A DNA stretch of 64,000 bases from DASXUG01 sp036504995 (lineage in GTDB: Bacteria > Pseudomonadota > Gammaproteobacteria > Burkholderiales > Methylophilaceae), in NCBI GenBank assembly GCA_036504995.1, contig DASXUG010000017.1, positions 254,063 through 318,062 on the forward strand, in the 5' to 3' direction. The position numbers and the translations under genes were made by a program. Numbering within the stretch: position 1 is the first letter of the stretch; every line of letters starts with the position of its first letter. Under the pieces are notes generated by a model. It was given only the letters and a program-made list of their open reading frames with translations, was not told the origin of the DNA and searched no databases. Positions 36,880-45,959 of this stretch are shown here, one piece after another.

Positions 36880-36892
36880 TTTAAATCTCCTT

Positions 36893-38110
36893 TTAGTGGG
36901 CAGCCCACTCAACTTTACTTAAATCAACACCGTCTAGATGCATTTCCCATAGCGGTGAAAGTTCGCGTAACTTGCCAATTTTACTCTTCATTAAATTAAT
37001 GGTGTAGTCAACATCTTCTTCGGTAGTAAAGCGGCCAATAGAGAAGCGGATGGAACTATGTGCTAACTCGTCTGAACGGCCAAGCGCTCGCAACACGTAT
37101 GACGGCTCTAGGCTAGCAGAGGTACATGCTGAACCACTTGAAACCGCGATGTCTTTTACGGCCATAATCAGAGATTCACCTTCAACAAAGTTAAAGCTGA
37201 TATTCAAGTTATGCGGCACACGATGCGCTAAATCACCATTTACATAAACTTCGTCAATTTCTTGCAGGCCTTTGAGCAAGCGATCACGCAACATGTGAAT
37301 ACGTTCATTTTCTGTTGCCATCTCTTCACGGGCAATGCGGAAGGCTTCACCCATACCAACGATTTGATGCGTTGCTAGCGTACCAGAGCGCATGCCACGC
37401 TCGTGACCACCACCGTGCATTTGTGCCTCGATACGAATGCGTGGTTTACGGCGTACATATAATGCACCAATACCTTTAGGGCCATAGGTTTTATGGGCGG
37501 AAAAACTCATCAAATCAACAGGTAGTTTTTCTAAATCAATCAGCACTTTGCCTGTGGCCTGTGCAGCATCTACGTGAAAAATAATATTGTTTTCGCGGCA
37601 GATGTTGCCAATAGCTTCGATGTCTTGAATCACGCCGATTTCGTTATTGACGAACATGACAGAGGCCAATACCGTATCTGGACGAATCGCTGCTTTGAAT
37701 TTTTCTAAATCAATCAGGCCATTGGGTTCAGGCTGTAAAAATGTGGCTTCAAAACCTTCACGCTCTAGCTCACGTACAGGGTCAATCACCGCTTTATGTT
37801 CAGTAGACACAGTAATGACATGCTTGCCTTTAGTGCCGCTATAAAAATGCGCAGCGCCTTTAATCGCCAGATTGTTAGATTCAGTCGCACCAGATGTCCA
37901 AACGATTTCACGTGGGTCAGCATTAACTAATTTGGCGACCTCTTCACGCGCCTCTTCAACCGCTTTTTCTGCTATCCAGCCAAATGAGTGGCTGCGTGAT
38001 GCGGGGTTGCCAAAGTCTTCAGTCAGAAATGGAATCATCTTAGCGGCTACACGTTTGTCAACAGGTGTGGTAGCTGAATAATCCAAATAAATTGGGGTGT
38101 GAACGGTCAT
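36893..38110 (-). CDS. iscS: cysteine desulfurase IscS
   Basis: PLP enzyme that takes sulfur from cysteine for Fe-S clusters and tRNA thiolation (405 residues). It has the N-terminal IYLDYSATTPVD, the PLP lysine in SFSAHKTYGPKGIGAL, and the persulfide Cys in SSGSACTSASLEPSYVL on the mobile loop. The ATEVHKAV-type region reads STEHKAV. It has the C-terminal extension typical of IscS and is directly followed by iscU. Confidence 0.96.
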   Translation of the reverse strand: MTVHTPIYLDYSATTPVDKRVAAKMIPFLTEDFGNPASRSHSFGWIAEKAVEEAREEVAKLVNADPREIVWTSGATESNNLAIKGAAHFYSGTKGKHVITVSTEHKAVIDPVRELEREGFEATFLQPEPNGLIDLEKFKAAIRPDTVLASVMFVNNEIGVIQDIEAIGNICRENNIIFHVDAAQATGKVLIDLEKLPVDLMSFSAHKTYGPKGIGALYVRRKPRIRIEAQMHGGGHERGMRSGTLATHQIVGMGEAFRIAREEMATENERIHMLRDRLLKGLQEIDEVYVNGDLAHRVPHNLNISFNFVEGESLIMAVKDIAVSSGSACTSASLEPSYVLRALGRSDELAHSSIRFSIGRFTTEEDVDYTINLMKSKIGKLRELSPLWEMHLDGVDLSKVEWAAH

Positions 38111-38154
38111 TTTATTCCTTCAATCAAATGCTTAAATGCTATGTTATATTTCCA

Positions 38155-39306
38155 TTAGACTGCAATGGCAGTCATTTGTTTTAACCTTGTGAGTTCACTC
38201 GCTAAGGCTAGTAAAAATCCATCGACTTCTTGCGAGGTGTTCTGGCTGGCAAAGCTGACACGCAATGCACCACGCGCCAAATACTCTTCTACCCCCATCG
38301 CCAATAATACATGGCTGGGTTCTGTGCTGTCGCTTGAGCAGGCTGAGCCGCTTGCAATCGCGTAACCCTTGCGGTCAAGTGCAAGTAGCATAGTTTCACC
38401 TTCAATACCCTCAAATGCAAAAAAACTGGTGTTGGGTAAACGTGCAACGCTATTGCCAAATATCGATGCACCCAATTGTTTCAAACCTGCTTCTAACTGC
38501 TCGCGTAGTGCTTGTGTGCTACTACTGCGCATTTTGAGTTCATTTTTAATTAACTCACAAGCTGCGCCAAAACCTACGATAGCCGCTAAATTCTCTGTAC
38601 CGCTACGCAAGCCTTTTTCTTGTCCGCCACCCATCATAAGTGGTTGTATATCAATACGCTTATCTAATACCAAAGCGCCAGCACCTTGTGGGCCACCAAT
38701 TTTGTGCGATGAAATGGTCATCGCATCTACATTTAAATCACTAAAGCTTACTGGCATTTTGCCCAAAACTTGTACCGCATCGGTATGCATCAGTGCGCCA
38801 TGTTGTTTGGCAAGTTCTGCCATTTCTGCAACTGGTTGCATGACACCAGTTTCATTATTGGCCAGCATGGCAGAAACCAGGCTGGTTGGTGACGTTAAGC
38901 AACTTTGTAAAGACGCCGTACTTAATAAGCCGTTTGCTGAAACTGCTATCGTATTTACTCTGCAACCAATTTGGCGCATCGCTTCAGCGGGTTTTGTTAC
39001 GCATGGGTGCTCAATCGCACTAATTGCTAGGGCTTTATCTAAATGCAAGGCGGCGATGCCACGTACGATAAAGTTGTTACTTTCAGTGCCGCTAGCGGTA
39101 AACACAATTTGCGACGGATGTGCCTCTACCGCATCAGCGACTTGTTCACGTGCACGCTCAATGGCTTGCCGTGCCGAACGCCCATAAACATGACGACTGG
39201 TCGCATTACCATATTGATCAGACATATAAGGCAACATGACTTCCAGTACACGAGGATCTAGTCGTGTGGTCGCATTGTGGTCTATATATGTGTGCTGATT
39301 GTTCAC
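38155..39306 (-). CDS. second cysteine desulfurase (NifS/IscS-like)
   Basis: A further class V PLP enzyme of 383 residues, between iscR and iscS. It starts with TYIDHNATTRLDP. The PLP lysine is in ISSHKIGGPQGAGALVL, the active-site Cys is in ASGSACSSDSTEPSHVLLAMG, and the catalytic His is in SAIEHPCV. It is clearly diverged from the adjacent IscS and lacks its C-terminal extension, resembling NifS-type enzymes. It probably shares the isc transcript; whether it feeds the same IscU is unknown. Confidence 0.92.
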   Translation of the reverse strand: MNNQHTYIDHNATTRLDPRVLEVMLPYMSDQYGNATSRHVYGRSARQAIERAREQVADAVEAHPSQIVFTASGTESNNFIVRGIAALHLDKALAISAIEHPCVTKPAEAMRQIGCRVNTIAVSANGLLSTASLQSCLTSPTSLVSAMLANNETGVMQPVAEMAELAKQHGALMHTDAVQVLGKMPVSFSDLNVDAMTISSHKIGGPQGAGALVLDKRIDIQPLMMGGGQEKGLRSGTENLAAIVGFGAACELIKNELKMRSSSTQALREQLEAGLKQLGASIFGNSVARLPNTSFFAFEGIEGETMLLALDRKGYAIASGSACSSDSTEPSHVLLAMGVEEYLARGALRVSFASQNTSQEVDGFLLALASELTRLKQMTAIAV

Positions 39307-39375
39307 GGTATCTTAATGTTTACTAATGATTAAGTGCTGTATTTTATGCTGACATTCAAATAAGCCAGCACTAAA

Positions 39376-39843
39376 CTAGCCTGCTACAGCGGTTTTTTCA
39401 GTTGACTCTTTACGGCTCATTAAAATAACTTTGTTGTCATTTTTTTGCATCGCAACTAAGTCTGCAATCGTTACACCAGACAAGTATTCTAAAATCTTTA
39501 CGTTTAAGCTAGACCACAATTCATGCGTCATGCAGCGACGTTCATCACGGCAGTTTTCATGGCCACCACATTGAGTAGCATCAATCAGCTCATCTACTGC
39601 GCTGATGATTTCTGAAACTGAAATTTCATTGTGTTGCTTTGCAATGTGATAGCCGCCGCCTGGACCACGTACGCTTTTAACTAAACCGTTACGACGTAGT
39701 CGGCTAAATAATTGCTCTAAATAGGAAAGAGAGATGTGCTGGCGTTCGCTAATACCTGCTAGGGTGACTGGTTTGTCCACCTCGTTAATGGCAAGGTCTA
39801 GCATTGCAGTCACTGCAAAACGGCCTTTGGTCGTTAGTCGCAT
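39376..39843 (-). CDS. iscR: Fe-S cluster regulator IscR
   Basis: Rrf2-family repressor of the isc operon (155 residues). The N-terminal winged helix has MRLTTKGRFAVTAMLDLA and HISLSYLEQLFSRLRRNGLVKSVRGPGGGY. The [2Fe-2S] ligands are Cys92, Cys98 and Cys104, with His107. An IscR type 1 operator overlaps its promoter upstream, so autoregulation is expected. Confidence 0.96.
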   Translation of the reverse strand: MRLTTKGRFAVTAMLDLAINEVDKPVTLAGISERQHISLSYLEQLFSRLRRNGLVKSVRGPGGGYHIAKQHNEISVSEIISAVDELIDATQCGGHENCRDERRCMTHELWSSLNVKILEYLSGVTIADLVAMQKNDNKVILMSRKESTEKTAVAG

Positions 39844-39886
39844 TTTATCCTTTCCAATTTAACCTAGTTAAGGTACTAATTTTATA

Positions 39887-39911
39887 ATACCTTAATTATT
39901 TAGTCAACTAT
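39887..39911 (-). promoter_or_regulatory. IscR type 1 operator and promoter of the isc operon
   Basis: On the minus strand the 25-bp site begins ATAGTTGACT and ends AAGGTAT. It agrees with the E. coli type 1 consensus at 22 of 25 positions by my alignment. TTGACT inside it also serves as -35, with TAAAAT 17 bp downstream. A flanking inverted repeat, TTAAGGTA/TACCTTAA (39868-39895), may extend the operator. Confidence 0.75.
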
Positions 39912-39967
39912 TGTGGGATTAAGTTCGCGACTTGTGGAGATATGATTTTTGACTGGCGTGAGTTAGA

Positions 39968-40714
39968 TTACAGCTTTTTAAATGCGCTTACATCAAAGGC
40001 TTTACCAACTTCCGCATCGCTTTCAACTTCAGCACCGAGTTTAGAGAGTTGCTGCATGACTTCTTTAAGTTGCTGGTCTTGTTTGCTTGCGTGGTCTAGT
40101 AGAGCATGAATGGCCTTAGTCATAGGGTCATTCATATTATCGCTGATGCCGTAAGCGCTAAAGCCTATTTTTTCAGCCATATCCTCTCGCTGTTTAACAG
40201 TTTCCTGGTCTAAGATGCGTGCAGGGATACCAACCGCTGTTGCGTTCTCAGGTACATCTTTTACAACAACTGCATTTGAGCCAATTTTTGCACCCTTGCC
40301 CACCGTAATTGGCCCCAATACTTTAGCGCCAGCGCCTATTACTACACCTTGTTCAAGGGTAGGGTGGCGTTTGCCTTTATTCCAGGAGGTGCCACCCAAG
40401 GTCACGCCATGGTAAAGTGTGCAGTCATCGCCAATCACAGCCGTTTCCCCAATGACTACACCCATGCCATGATCGATGAAAACACGACGGCCAATCGTGG
40501 CGCCAGGGTGTATTTCAATACCCGTTAGCCAACGCGCAATATGTGAGTTGAATCTAGCTAGCCAGTAGAGCTTATGCTGCCAAATCCAATGTGACAAGCG
40601 ATGGATAATGAGTGCGTGTACTCCTGGGTAGGTAGTGAGAATCTCCCAGCGTGTGCGTGCTGCTGGGTCGCGATCAAATACGATAGTAATGTCTTCTTGT
40701 ATATGCTTAAACAT
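39968..40714 (-). CDS. cysE: serine O-acetyltransferase CysE
   Basis: Makes O-acetylserine for cysteine synthesis (248 residues). The N-terminal helical domain includes DPAARTRWEILTTYPGVHAL. The hexapeptide beta-helix has IDHGMGVVIGETAVIGDDC, HGVTLGGTSWNKGKRHPT and VGIPARIL. A C-terminal tail of about 60 residues is longer than in short CysE forms. It overlaps trmJ by 8 nt; placing it before the isc genes links cysteine supply to cluster assembly. Confidence 0.95.
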   Translation of the reverse strand: MFKHIQEDITIVFDRDPAARTRWEILTTYPGVHALIIHRLSHWIWQHKLYWLARFNSHIARWLTGIEIHPGATIGRRVFIDHGMGVVIGETAVIGDDCTLYHGVTLGGTSWNKGKRHPTLEQGVVIGAGAKVLGPITVGKGAKIGSNAVVVKDVPENATAVGIPARILDQETVKQREDMAEKIGFSAYGISDNMNDPMTKAIHALLDHASKQDQQLKEVMQQLSKLGAEVESDAEVGKAFDVSAFKKL

Positions 40715-41543
40715 TAGGTGTTTTCTGGTTGTTGTTTTCTGGGGCGCTGGCTCTGTGTTTTTGTGGGTTGGGTTGCTGCGTAAGCGCTAATATACCACGC
40801 AAAATATTGACCTCTTCTTTTTCTAGTCGCGCTCTTGCATACATGCGCCTGATGCGTTGCATGAGTTTGCCTGGTGAGTGAATATTTAGAAACCCAATTT
40901 GCTTTAAAGTTTCTTCCATGTGTTTAAACATGTATTCTATTTCGTCACTGCTTGCGAGTACTGCCACTTTATCGGCTTTTGGCTTAATTTGATTGTTGGG
41001 TAGCTCGCTTAGCGGGGCATTTTCATCGAGCATGACCATGCGAAGCTCATAGCAAATAATTTGCGCGGCTGCAGCAACATTTAAGGATGAGTAGTCAGGG
41101 TTTGCAGGAATCATCGCCAATAATTGGCATAAATCCAACTCAGCATTAGATAAACCGCTCATTTCTGTACCTAGTAAAATTGCAACTTGCTGGCTGCTAT
41201 TCTGATCTGCTGCGAGTAGTTCACGCACTTTAAGCGCAGCGTCACGTACAGAAACTAACTCATGAGAGAGTTGGCGCCTACGTGCACTTAACCCTATGAC
41301 CAGCGTGCAGCCGACTAGTGCCTGCTCTAGGGTATCGCACACGGTGGCACTTTCCAACAAATCGCTAGCACCGCTGGCAAGCGAATCGGATTCTGGGCTG
41401 GGGAAAATCTTGGGTTGCACTAAATACAGATTTTTTAACCCCATAGTTTTCATCGCCCGCGCGGTCGAACCGATATTGCCAGGGTGACTGGTTTGGCACA
41501 TGATAATGCGAATTTGATCAAGTAAATTAAGTTTTGATGTCAT
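40707..41543 (-). CDS. trmJ: tRNA (cytidine/uridine-2'-O-)-methyltransferase TrmJ
   Basis: SPOUT-class enzyme (278 residues) methylating position 32 of certain tRNAs. Motif 1 is TSHPGNIGSTARAMKTMGL, motif 2 is LLGTEMSGLSNAELDLC, and motif 3 is PANPDYSSLNVAAAAQI, which forms the trefoil knot. The C-terminal extension is characteristic of TrmJ over TrmL. The trmJ-cysE-iscR order is common in betaproteobacteria. Confidence 0.93.
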   Translation of the reverse strand: MTSKLNLLDQIRIIMCQTSHPGNIGSTARAMKTMGLKNLYLVQPKIFPSPESDSLASGASDLLESATVCDTLEQALVGCTLVIGLSARRRQLSHELVSVRDAALKVRELLAADQNSSQQVAILLGTEMSGLSNAELDLCQLLAMIPANPDYSSLNVAAAAQIICYELRMVMLDENAPLSELPNNQIKPKADKVAVLASSDEIEYMFKHMEETLKQIGFLNIHSPGKLMQRIRRMYARARLEKEEVNILRGILALTQQPNPQKHRASAPENNNQKTPNV

Positions 41544-41725
41544 GAATAATTAGTGTAGTTGGTTAGGCTCGTTTGCTCGATGATACGATTCATTTGGCGC
41601 AAAACGTATTAGCCATTAAAATAGCATTTTAACAGTTCTTTAAAAATTGCTTTTACATTCTGTGATTTATTGATGAATGAATATTGAATGAAAAGCAATT
41701 CAGCCTGAAAGTGAAACCCTAAACT

Positions 41726-42538
41726 ATGCATCCAATTTTAACTAATGCTGTCAAAGCTGCCCGCCGTGCTGGAGATATTATCACCTATGCTTCACGTGAT
41801 ATCAGCACGTTGAAAGTGCAAAGCAAAACCTATAACGATTTCGTGAGCGAGGTTGACCATGCCGCAGAGCGTGCCATTATTGAAACTTTACAAGACGCTT
41901 ATCCTGACCATGGTTTTTTAGGTGAAGAAAGCGGTCACGACCGTACTGATGCTGAAAATGTATGGATTATTGATCCACTTGATGGCACAACGAACTTTTT
42001 ACATGGCTTCCCACAATATTCAGTATCAATTGCTTTAATGCAAAAGGGCGTATTGACGCAGGCGGTGGTATACGACCCTAATCGTAATGATTTGTTTACT
42101 GCTACGCGTGGAGTAGGTGCATTTTTAAATGATAAGCGTATTCGCGTTAGCAATCGCACCAAGTTGCAAGACTCTATTATCGGCACGGGTTTTCCATACC
42201 GCGATTTTCAGCACATGGATGCGTATATGAATATGTTTAAGGACATGATTAAAAAATCATCAGGCCTGCGCCGTCCAGGTTCGGCAGCCTTAGATTTGGC
42301 TTATGTTGCAGCAGGTTGGTTTGATGGTTTTTGGGAAATCAATTTATCGAAGTGGGATATTGCAGCTGGTGGCTTATTAATTCAGGAGGCAGGCGGTATT
42401 GTAGGCGATTTTGAGGGTGACGAGTCTTGGTTGGAAACAGGCAATATCGTGGCTGGAAATCCTAAAGTATTTGCGCAAATGCTGCAGACACTTGCGCCAC
42501 ATTTAACAGAAGCGCTTAAATCTAAGGTTAGACTGTAA
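41726..42538 (+). CDS. suhB: inositol-1-monophosphatase family protein SuhB
   Basis: Mg-dependent phosphatase of 270 residues with the IMPase motifs GEESG, WIIDPLDGTTNFLHGFP and SKWDIAAGGLLIQEAGG carrying the metal ligands. SuhB also acts in rRNA antitermination complexes in E. coli. It is divergent from trmJ, an association seen widely in proteobacteria. Confidence 0.95.
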   Translation: MHPILTNAVKAARRAGDIITYASRDISTLKVQSKTYNDFVSEVDHAAERAIIETLQDAYPDHGFLGEESGHDRTDAENVWIIDPLDGTTNFLHGFPQYSVSIALMQKGVLTQAVVYDPNRNDLFTATRGVGAFLNDKRIRVSNRTKLQDSIIGTGFPYRDFQHMDAYMNMFKDMIKKSSGLRRPGSAALDLAYVAAGWFDGFWEINLSKWDIAAGGLLIQEAGGIVGDFEGDESWLETGNIVAGNPKVFAQMLQTLAPHLTEALKSKVRL

Positions 42539-42558
42539 AGTTTGCTATGTCAGGTTGG

Positions 42559-42589
42559 TCTGTTGCTCAATGTTCAGCTGAGTAACAGA
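42559..42589. terminator. hairpin between convergent suhB and the sugar transferase
   Basis: TCTGTTGCTCA pairs with TGAGTAACAGA (10 of 11 Watson-Crick, one G-T) and ends at the last base before the minus-strand stop codon. There is no T-run, so termination there is uncertain. Confidence 0.45.
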
Positions 42590-44002
42590 TCAATATGCAC
42601 CATCTCCTTTGAAAAACACCACCCACACTGTTTTAAAGATAATGTAAGTGTCTAACTTCGTGCTCCAATGACGCAGATACTCAATATCATAATCGATTCG
42701 CAACTTCATTTTTTCTACCGTCTCGGTCTCACCACGTAAGCCATTGACCTGCGCCCAGCCAGTAATGCCTGGTTTAACCTTGTGGCGAATCATATAGCCT
42801 TTGATCAGTTTTCGATAAAGCTCATTGTGCGCAACGGCGTGTGGACGCGGCCCAACAATACTCATGCGACCTTGTAGTACATTGAAAAACTGAGGCAACT
42901 CATCGAGAGAGGTTTTGCGAATAAATGCGCCAACTTTGGTGATGCGTGTATCATCTTTTGTTGCCTGTGTTACCTTTGCGCCGTCTTCAGTGGTACGCAT
43001 TGATCTGAATTTATAGACGCGAATTTCCTTGCCATCTAAACCATAGCGACGCTGTTTGAAAATCACTGGGCCTGGCGAGCTGAGCTTAACTGCAATCGCT
43101 ACACCAATCAGAACGGGAGAAATTAAGATTAAAATGACAATTGCAAATACAATGTCACCTAAGCGCTTAATCAATCCATCAAACCCAGTAAATGGGGATT
43201 CTCTAACGGCTACAACAGGGATGCCATCTACTTGATCCATACGCCCCTGAATCAAGTCAGTCATGAACATGTCAGGCACAAAATACAACGATGCCGTGGT
43301 GTCTTTTAGATCATCCAATAATTTCAAAATTCTTGGTTGGCTTGCCATTGGTAATGATAAATAGATGACGTTGACATCATGGCTGTTTGCATATTCAGCT
43401 AAATCACTGAGTTTGCCGAGAATGGAAAATTTTGGATCTGAGTCTGATCGGTCACTTTCTCTATCATCAAAAAACCCCAGAAACTCAACAGAGCTATATT
43501 CGTTGTTAGATAATTTTTCTGCAAATGCCAAGCCTTGATTATTCATTCCCGCAATAATGGCGCGTTTGGTAGGCCCTTGCATCTTGATGAGTTTGGGCGC
43601 TATTTGTCTCAAGACAAACATCGCAATAATTTGACAAACTGGGGTGAGCCACAACCAAGTCAATACCGCATGATTCGGAAAAAGTGTGATGTATCGCGTG
43701 GTAACTCCAAAGGCAACAATTAAAGTCGCCAGTACTATCCACGTAAACAAGGTACTACGTATTGTTTTAAACGTTGGGTCAGTAACCTTATTACTACTTG
43801 GAAAGGTCAGGAAAAATAAAATAAGTGAGAGGACGATGTAGGGCGGCGTTAAACCACCTTCGGCGTAAATGCCTACGCCCCATAGCGCAAATACCATAAT
43901 TAGCGGGTCAAGAAGCGCCTCAGTGATGTTGAGGATATGGTCTCTCGCAAGAGAAATGCCATAGGCTTTTTTCGCATCTGGTAGTGGGTTTCGTGTGTTC
44001 AT
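42590..44002 (-). CDS. undecaprenyl-phosphate sugar phosphotransferase (EpsB/WcaJ type)
   Basis: Polyprenyl-phosphate hexose-1-P transferase of 470 residues that starts the lipid-linked exopolysaccharide unit in the inner membrane. Four N-terminal TM segments are followed by a CoA-binding-like domain (KRAIIAGMNNQGLAFAEKL). A fifth hydrophobic segment precedes the catalytic domain: FKQRRYGLDGKEIRVYKFRSM, TSLDELPQFFNVLQGRMSIVGPRPHA and VKPGITGWAQVNGLRGET. Glucose is the usual first sugar of this family. It lies downstream of the epsA regulator on the same strand, 38 bp away. Confidence 0.93.
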   Translation of the reverse strand: MNTRNPLPDAKKAYGISLARDHILNITEALLDPLIMVFALWGVGIYAEGGLTPPYIVLSLILFFLTFPSSNKVTDPTFKTIRSTLFTWIVLATLIVAFGVTTRYITLFPNHAVLTWLWLTPVCQIIAMFVLRQIAPKLIKMQGPTKRAIIAGMNNQGLAFAEKLSNNEYSSVEFLGFFDDRESDRSDSDPKFSILGKLSDLAEYANSHDVNVIYLSLPMASQPRILKLLDDLKDTTASLYFVPDMFMTDLIQGRMDQVDGIPVVAVRESPFTGFDGLIKRLGDIVFAIVILILISPVLIGVAIAVKLSSPGPVIFKQRRYGLDGKEIRVYKFRSMRTTEDGAKVTQATKDDTRITKVGAFIRKTSLDELPQFFNVLQGRMSIVGPRPHAVAHNELYRKLIKGYMIRHKVKPGITGWAQVNGLRGETETVEKMKLRIDYDIEYLRHWSTKLDTYIIFKTVWVVFFKGDGAY

Positions 44003-44040
44003 AGGTGTTATTTTACCTGCTTAATCAGGTTTTTTCTTCT

Positions 44041-44844
44041 TTAATCGGGGTACATTTGTTGATATTGAGTGACAGCTTGCGCGCGGTTCATTACATCCAA
44101 CTTTTTAAATATTCTCTGTAAATGATTCTTGACTGTGAAAGCACTGATATCAAGAATTTGCCCAATTTCCAAGTTGGTCTTGCCGCTTTTAACCCAATGC
44201 ATAATATCGATTTCTCTACTTGAGAGTGTTCCAATAATTTCATCTTCATTATTATTAGTACCTTCAGGTTTGCTTACTTCGCTCACCTTCTCAGGTAATT
44301 GCTCTGGCAAGTGTTCGAGTTGCCTTAATGTACTATCAATGTATGGCAGTAAAAGCTCCAACATTCTTCTTGAGCTTGGAGGTACTGCTTCGTGAGGGCT
44401 TAGTAACACATACAAACAGTCATGGCGGCCACGATGATCTTTAATGGCATGCACTAGCGCATAGTGCATATTGGTAAAGTTATCTGCCGTCTCTTTGTTT
44501 TTGAGTTCTTTGTCTTGGAATATACCCTTTTCAATGGTCATGGCAAAAGGCGCGCGTGAATGCTCAGACCAATAAGTGAAGAGCCTTTTCAGCAAAGGGT
44601 TTAGTTTTTCGGCCGATATTTTTCCTGTCCTTACACCTGGTAGTGGGGAAACTATATCGAAATAGATCAAACCTAATGCAAAATCCCCCCATGCGGCAAT
44701 CATGATTTCGTGGGGTAAGAAATATTGCAATTTACCTTGTAGCCAAAGAAAAAACTCAAAGTGTGTGCGCACCCTTAAGGACTCGTGAATTAAGTCCATT
44801 AAGTTTTTTAGTTCTTTTTTATCAAGATCAAAATTGGTTTGCAT
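44041..44844 (-). CDS. epsA: LuxR-type regulator EpsA of the XrtB/EPS locus
   Basis: Transcription regulator of 267 residues. The C-terminal LuxR helix-turn-helix is at about 202-262: LSSREIDIMHWVKSGKTNLEIG and TVKNHLQRIFKKLDVMNRAQA. The N-terminal part (FEFFLWLQGKLQYFLPHEIMI) is the domain seen in EpsA regulators found with exosortase-B loci, not a receiver or autoinducer domain. It is divergent from the exosortase half of the locus and likely controls both directions; inference from position. Confidence 0.85.
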   Translation of the reverse strand: MQTNFDLDKKELKNLMDLIHESLRVRTHFEFFLWLQGKLQYFLPHEIMIAAWGDFALGLIYFDIVSPLPGVRTGKISAEKLNPLLKRLFTYWSEHSRAPFAMTIEKGIFQDKELKNKETADNFTNMHYALVHAIKDHRGRHDCLYVLLSPHEAVPPSSRRMLELLLPYIDSTLRQLEHLPEQLPEKVSEVSKPEGTNNNEDEIIGTLSSREIDIMHWVKSGKTNLEIGQILDISAFTVKNHLQRIFKKLDVMNRAQAVTQYQQMYPD

Positions 44845-45318
44845 TATCGTGCTTTAAAAGTTCTCGTATTTTGTGTTAAGTTTATTAATTATAAAGGGTG
44901 TTTGGCCGATAAGCTTGCTCGTTTATGTGTCAGCCTGAAACATCATACAAAGCCGTACCATTCTCTTAATCTTTGTAATGATAACTTAATTACAGATATA
45001 TTAAATCTCTAAATTATAACCAGAGTCAGTGAACGATGCGTTGACAATATCTGCATATAGCGGTGTATTGAGTTATCCTAACAAACAAAAGCTAATAGTG
45101 GTATCAACAATCGAGACTAGGTATCCTAATGGGTGCCAAAATTCGTCAAGATTTTAGGCTAAGGTACGTGTTTTTGGTTATTTTAAGTATTATTTGATGC
45201 ATGATGTTGCTGTGTTGACCTGTTTTGTAGGCATTTGCGGCGTCATAATTTCAATTAAAGCCTTGAAAAGCAAATTTTCTTAGAATAAGATGGGGCAATC
45301 AAAAAGGGTAGAAAATAA
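44845..45318. other. 474-bp divergent regulatory region of the EPS locus
   Basis: No credible gene. It separates epsA (minus) from the cyclic-nucleotide-binding protein (plus). It contains a good plus-strand promoter and two copies of TATCCTAA (about 45074 and 45123), otherwise AT-rich sequence. It is the natural place for EpsA and second-messenger control of the locus. Confidence 0.55.
45041..45069 (+). promoter_or_regulatory. sigma-70 promoter in the EPS divergent region
   Basis: TTGACA (45041-45046), a 17-bp spacer and TGTATT (45064-45069). It would give a leader of about 240 nt before the gene at 45319. Confidence 0.6.
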
Positions 45319-45825
45319 ATGTATTCAGATATTGAAAATTTAGGAATGGCCGATAAGTTTGTTGATGACATTTTAGAGATCATCAACCACATTAAGTTGT
45401 TCGAGGGGTTTAGTGTCGATGAGGTTAGGGTGTTGTGCCACTACATGCAATGTTATGCGGCACCCAGAGGGTATAGCTTATTACGTGAAGGTGTAGAGGG
45501 TGACTACCTTCTGCTTCTACTTAGTGGCGGTGTTGAAGTTAGAAAGCGCGTTTCTGATACGGAAGATAAAATTATTGCGGAAATTGGCATTGGTGCAACA
45601 TTAGGTGAAATGTCCATGATTGATGGGGATATTCGGTTTGCAAGTTGTATTACCACCGTGCCTACAGATTTTGCAGTCTTTACGCGAGATGCGTTGAATG
45701 ACATCCTCGTGCAAATGCCAAGGTTGGGAAATAAATTTTTATTGGTGTTGTTGCAGTTGATGACTTATCGTTTGCGCGATACGTGCGATCGTCTGCTACC
45801 AGGTGCTTATGGCGCTACGGTGTAA
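45319..45825 (+). CDS. cyclic-nucleotide-binding domain protein without HTH
   Basis: Protein of 168 residues that is nearly all Crp-like sensor domain. LFEGFSVDEVRVLCHYMQ opens the beta-roll, followed by GVEGDYLLLLLSGGVEV and the phosphate-binding cassette LGEMSMIDGDIRFASC. It ends after the C-helix (LLQLMTYRLRDTCDRL) with no DNA-binding domain. It may sense cAMP, cGMP or c-di-GMP and act by protein contact. Its place as first gene of the plus-strand EPS half suggests a regulatory role there. Confidence 0.85.
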   Translation: MYSDIENLGMADKFVDDILEIINHIKLFEGFSVDEVRVLCHYMQCYAAPRGYSLLREGVEGDYLLLLLSGGVEVRKRVSDTEDKIIAEIGIGATLGEMSMIDGDIRFASCITTVPTDFAVFTRDALNDILVQMPRLGNKFLLVLLQLMTYRLRDTCDRLLPGAYGATV

Positions 45826-45959
45826 GTTATAAATTATAAATGGTTGCTTTGTCTGGTTCAGTTTTGGGGTACTTTGAATTAGCATGACGTTTTGATTAGT
45901 ATTCAGATTGAAAATACATAGTGTTTGATCAATATTAAGCCATCACTTTTGCGTAGTTG

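Noticed and set aside
38369..39187. Open frame of 272 codons on the plus strand
   Set aside because: It lies wholly opposite the second cysteine desulfurase, which has intact motifs. The frame has no family-like segments and arises from codon bias.
44898..44918. TTGGCC...TTGC resembling a sigma-54 promoter in the EPS divergent region
   Set aside because: Spacing between GG and GC is 11 bp and the conserved AC after TGGC is missing.
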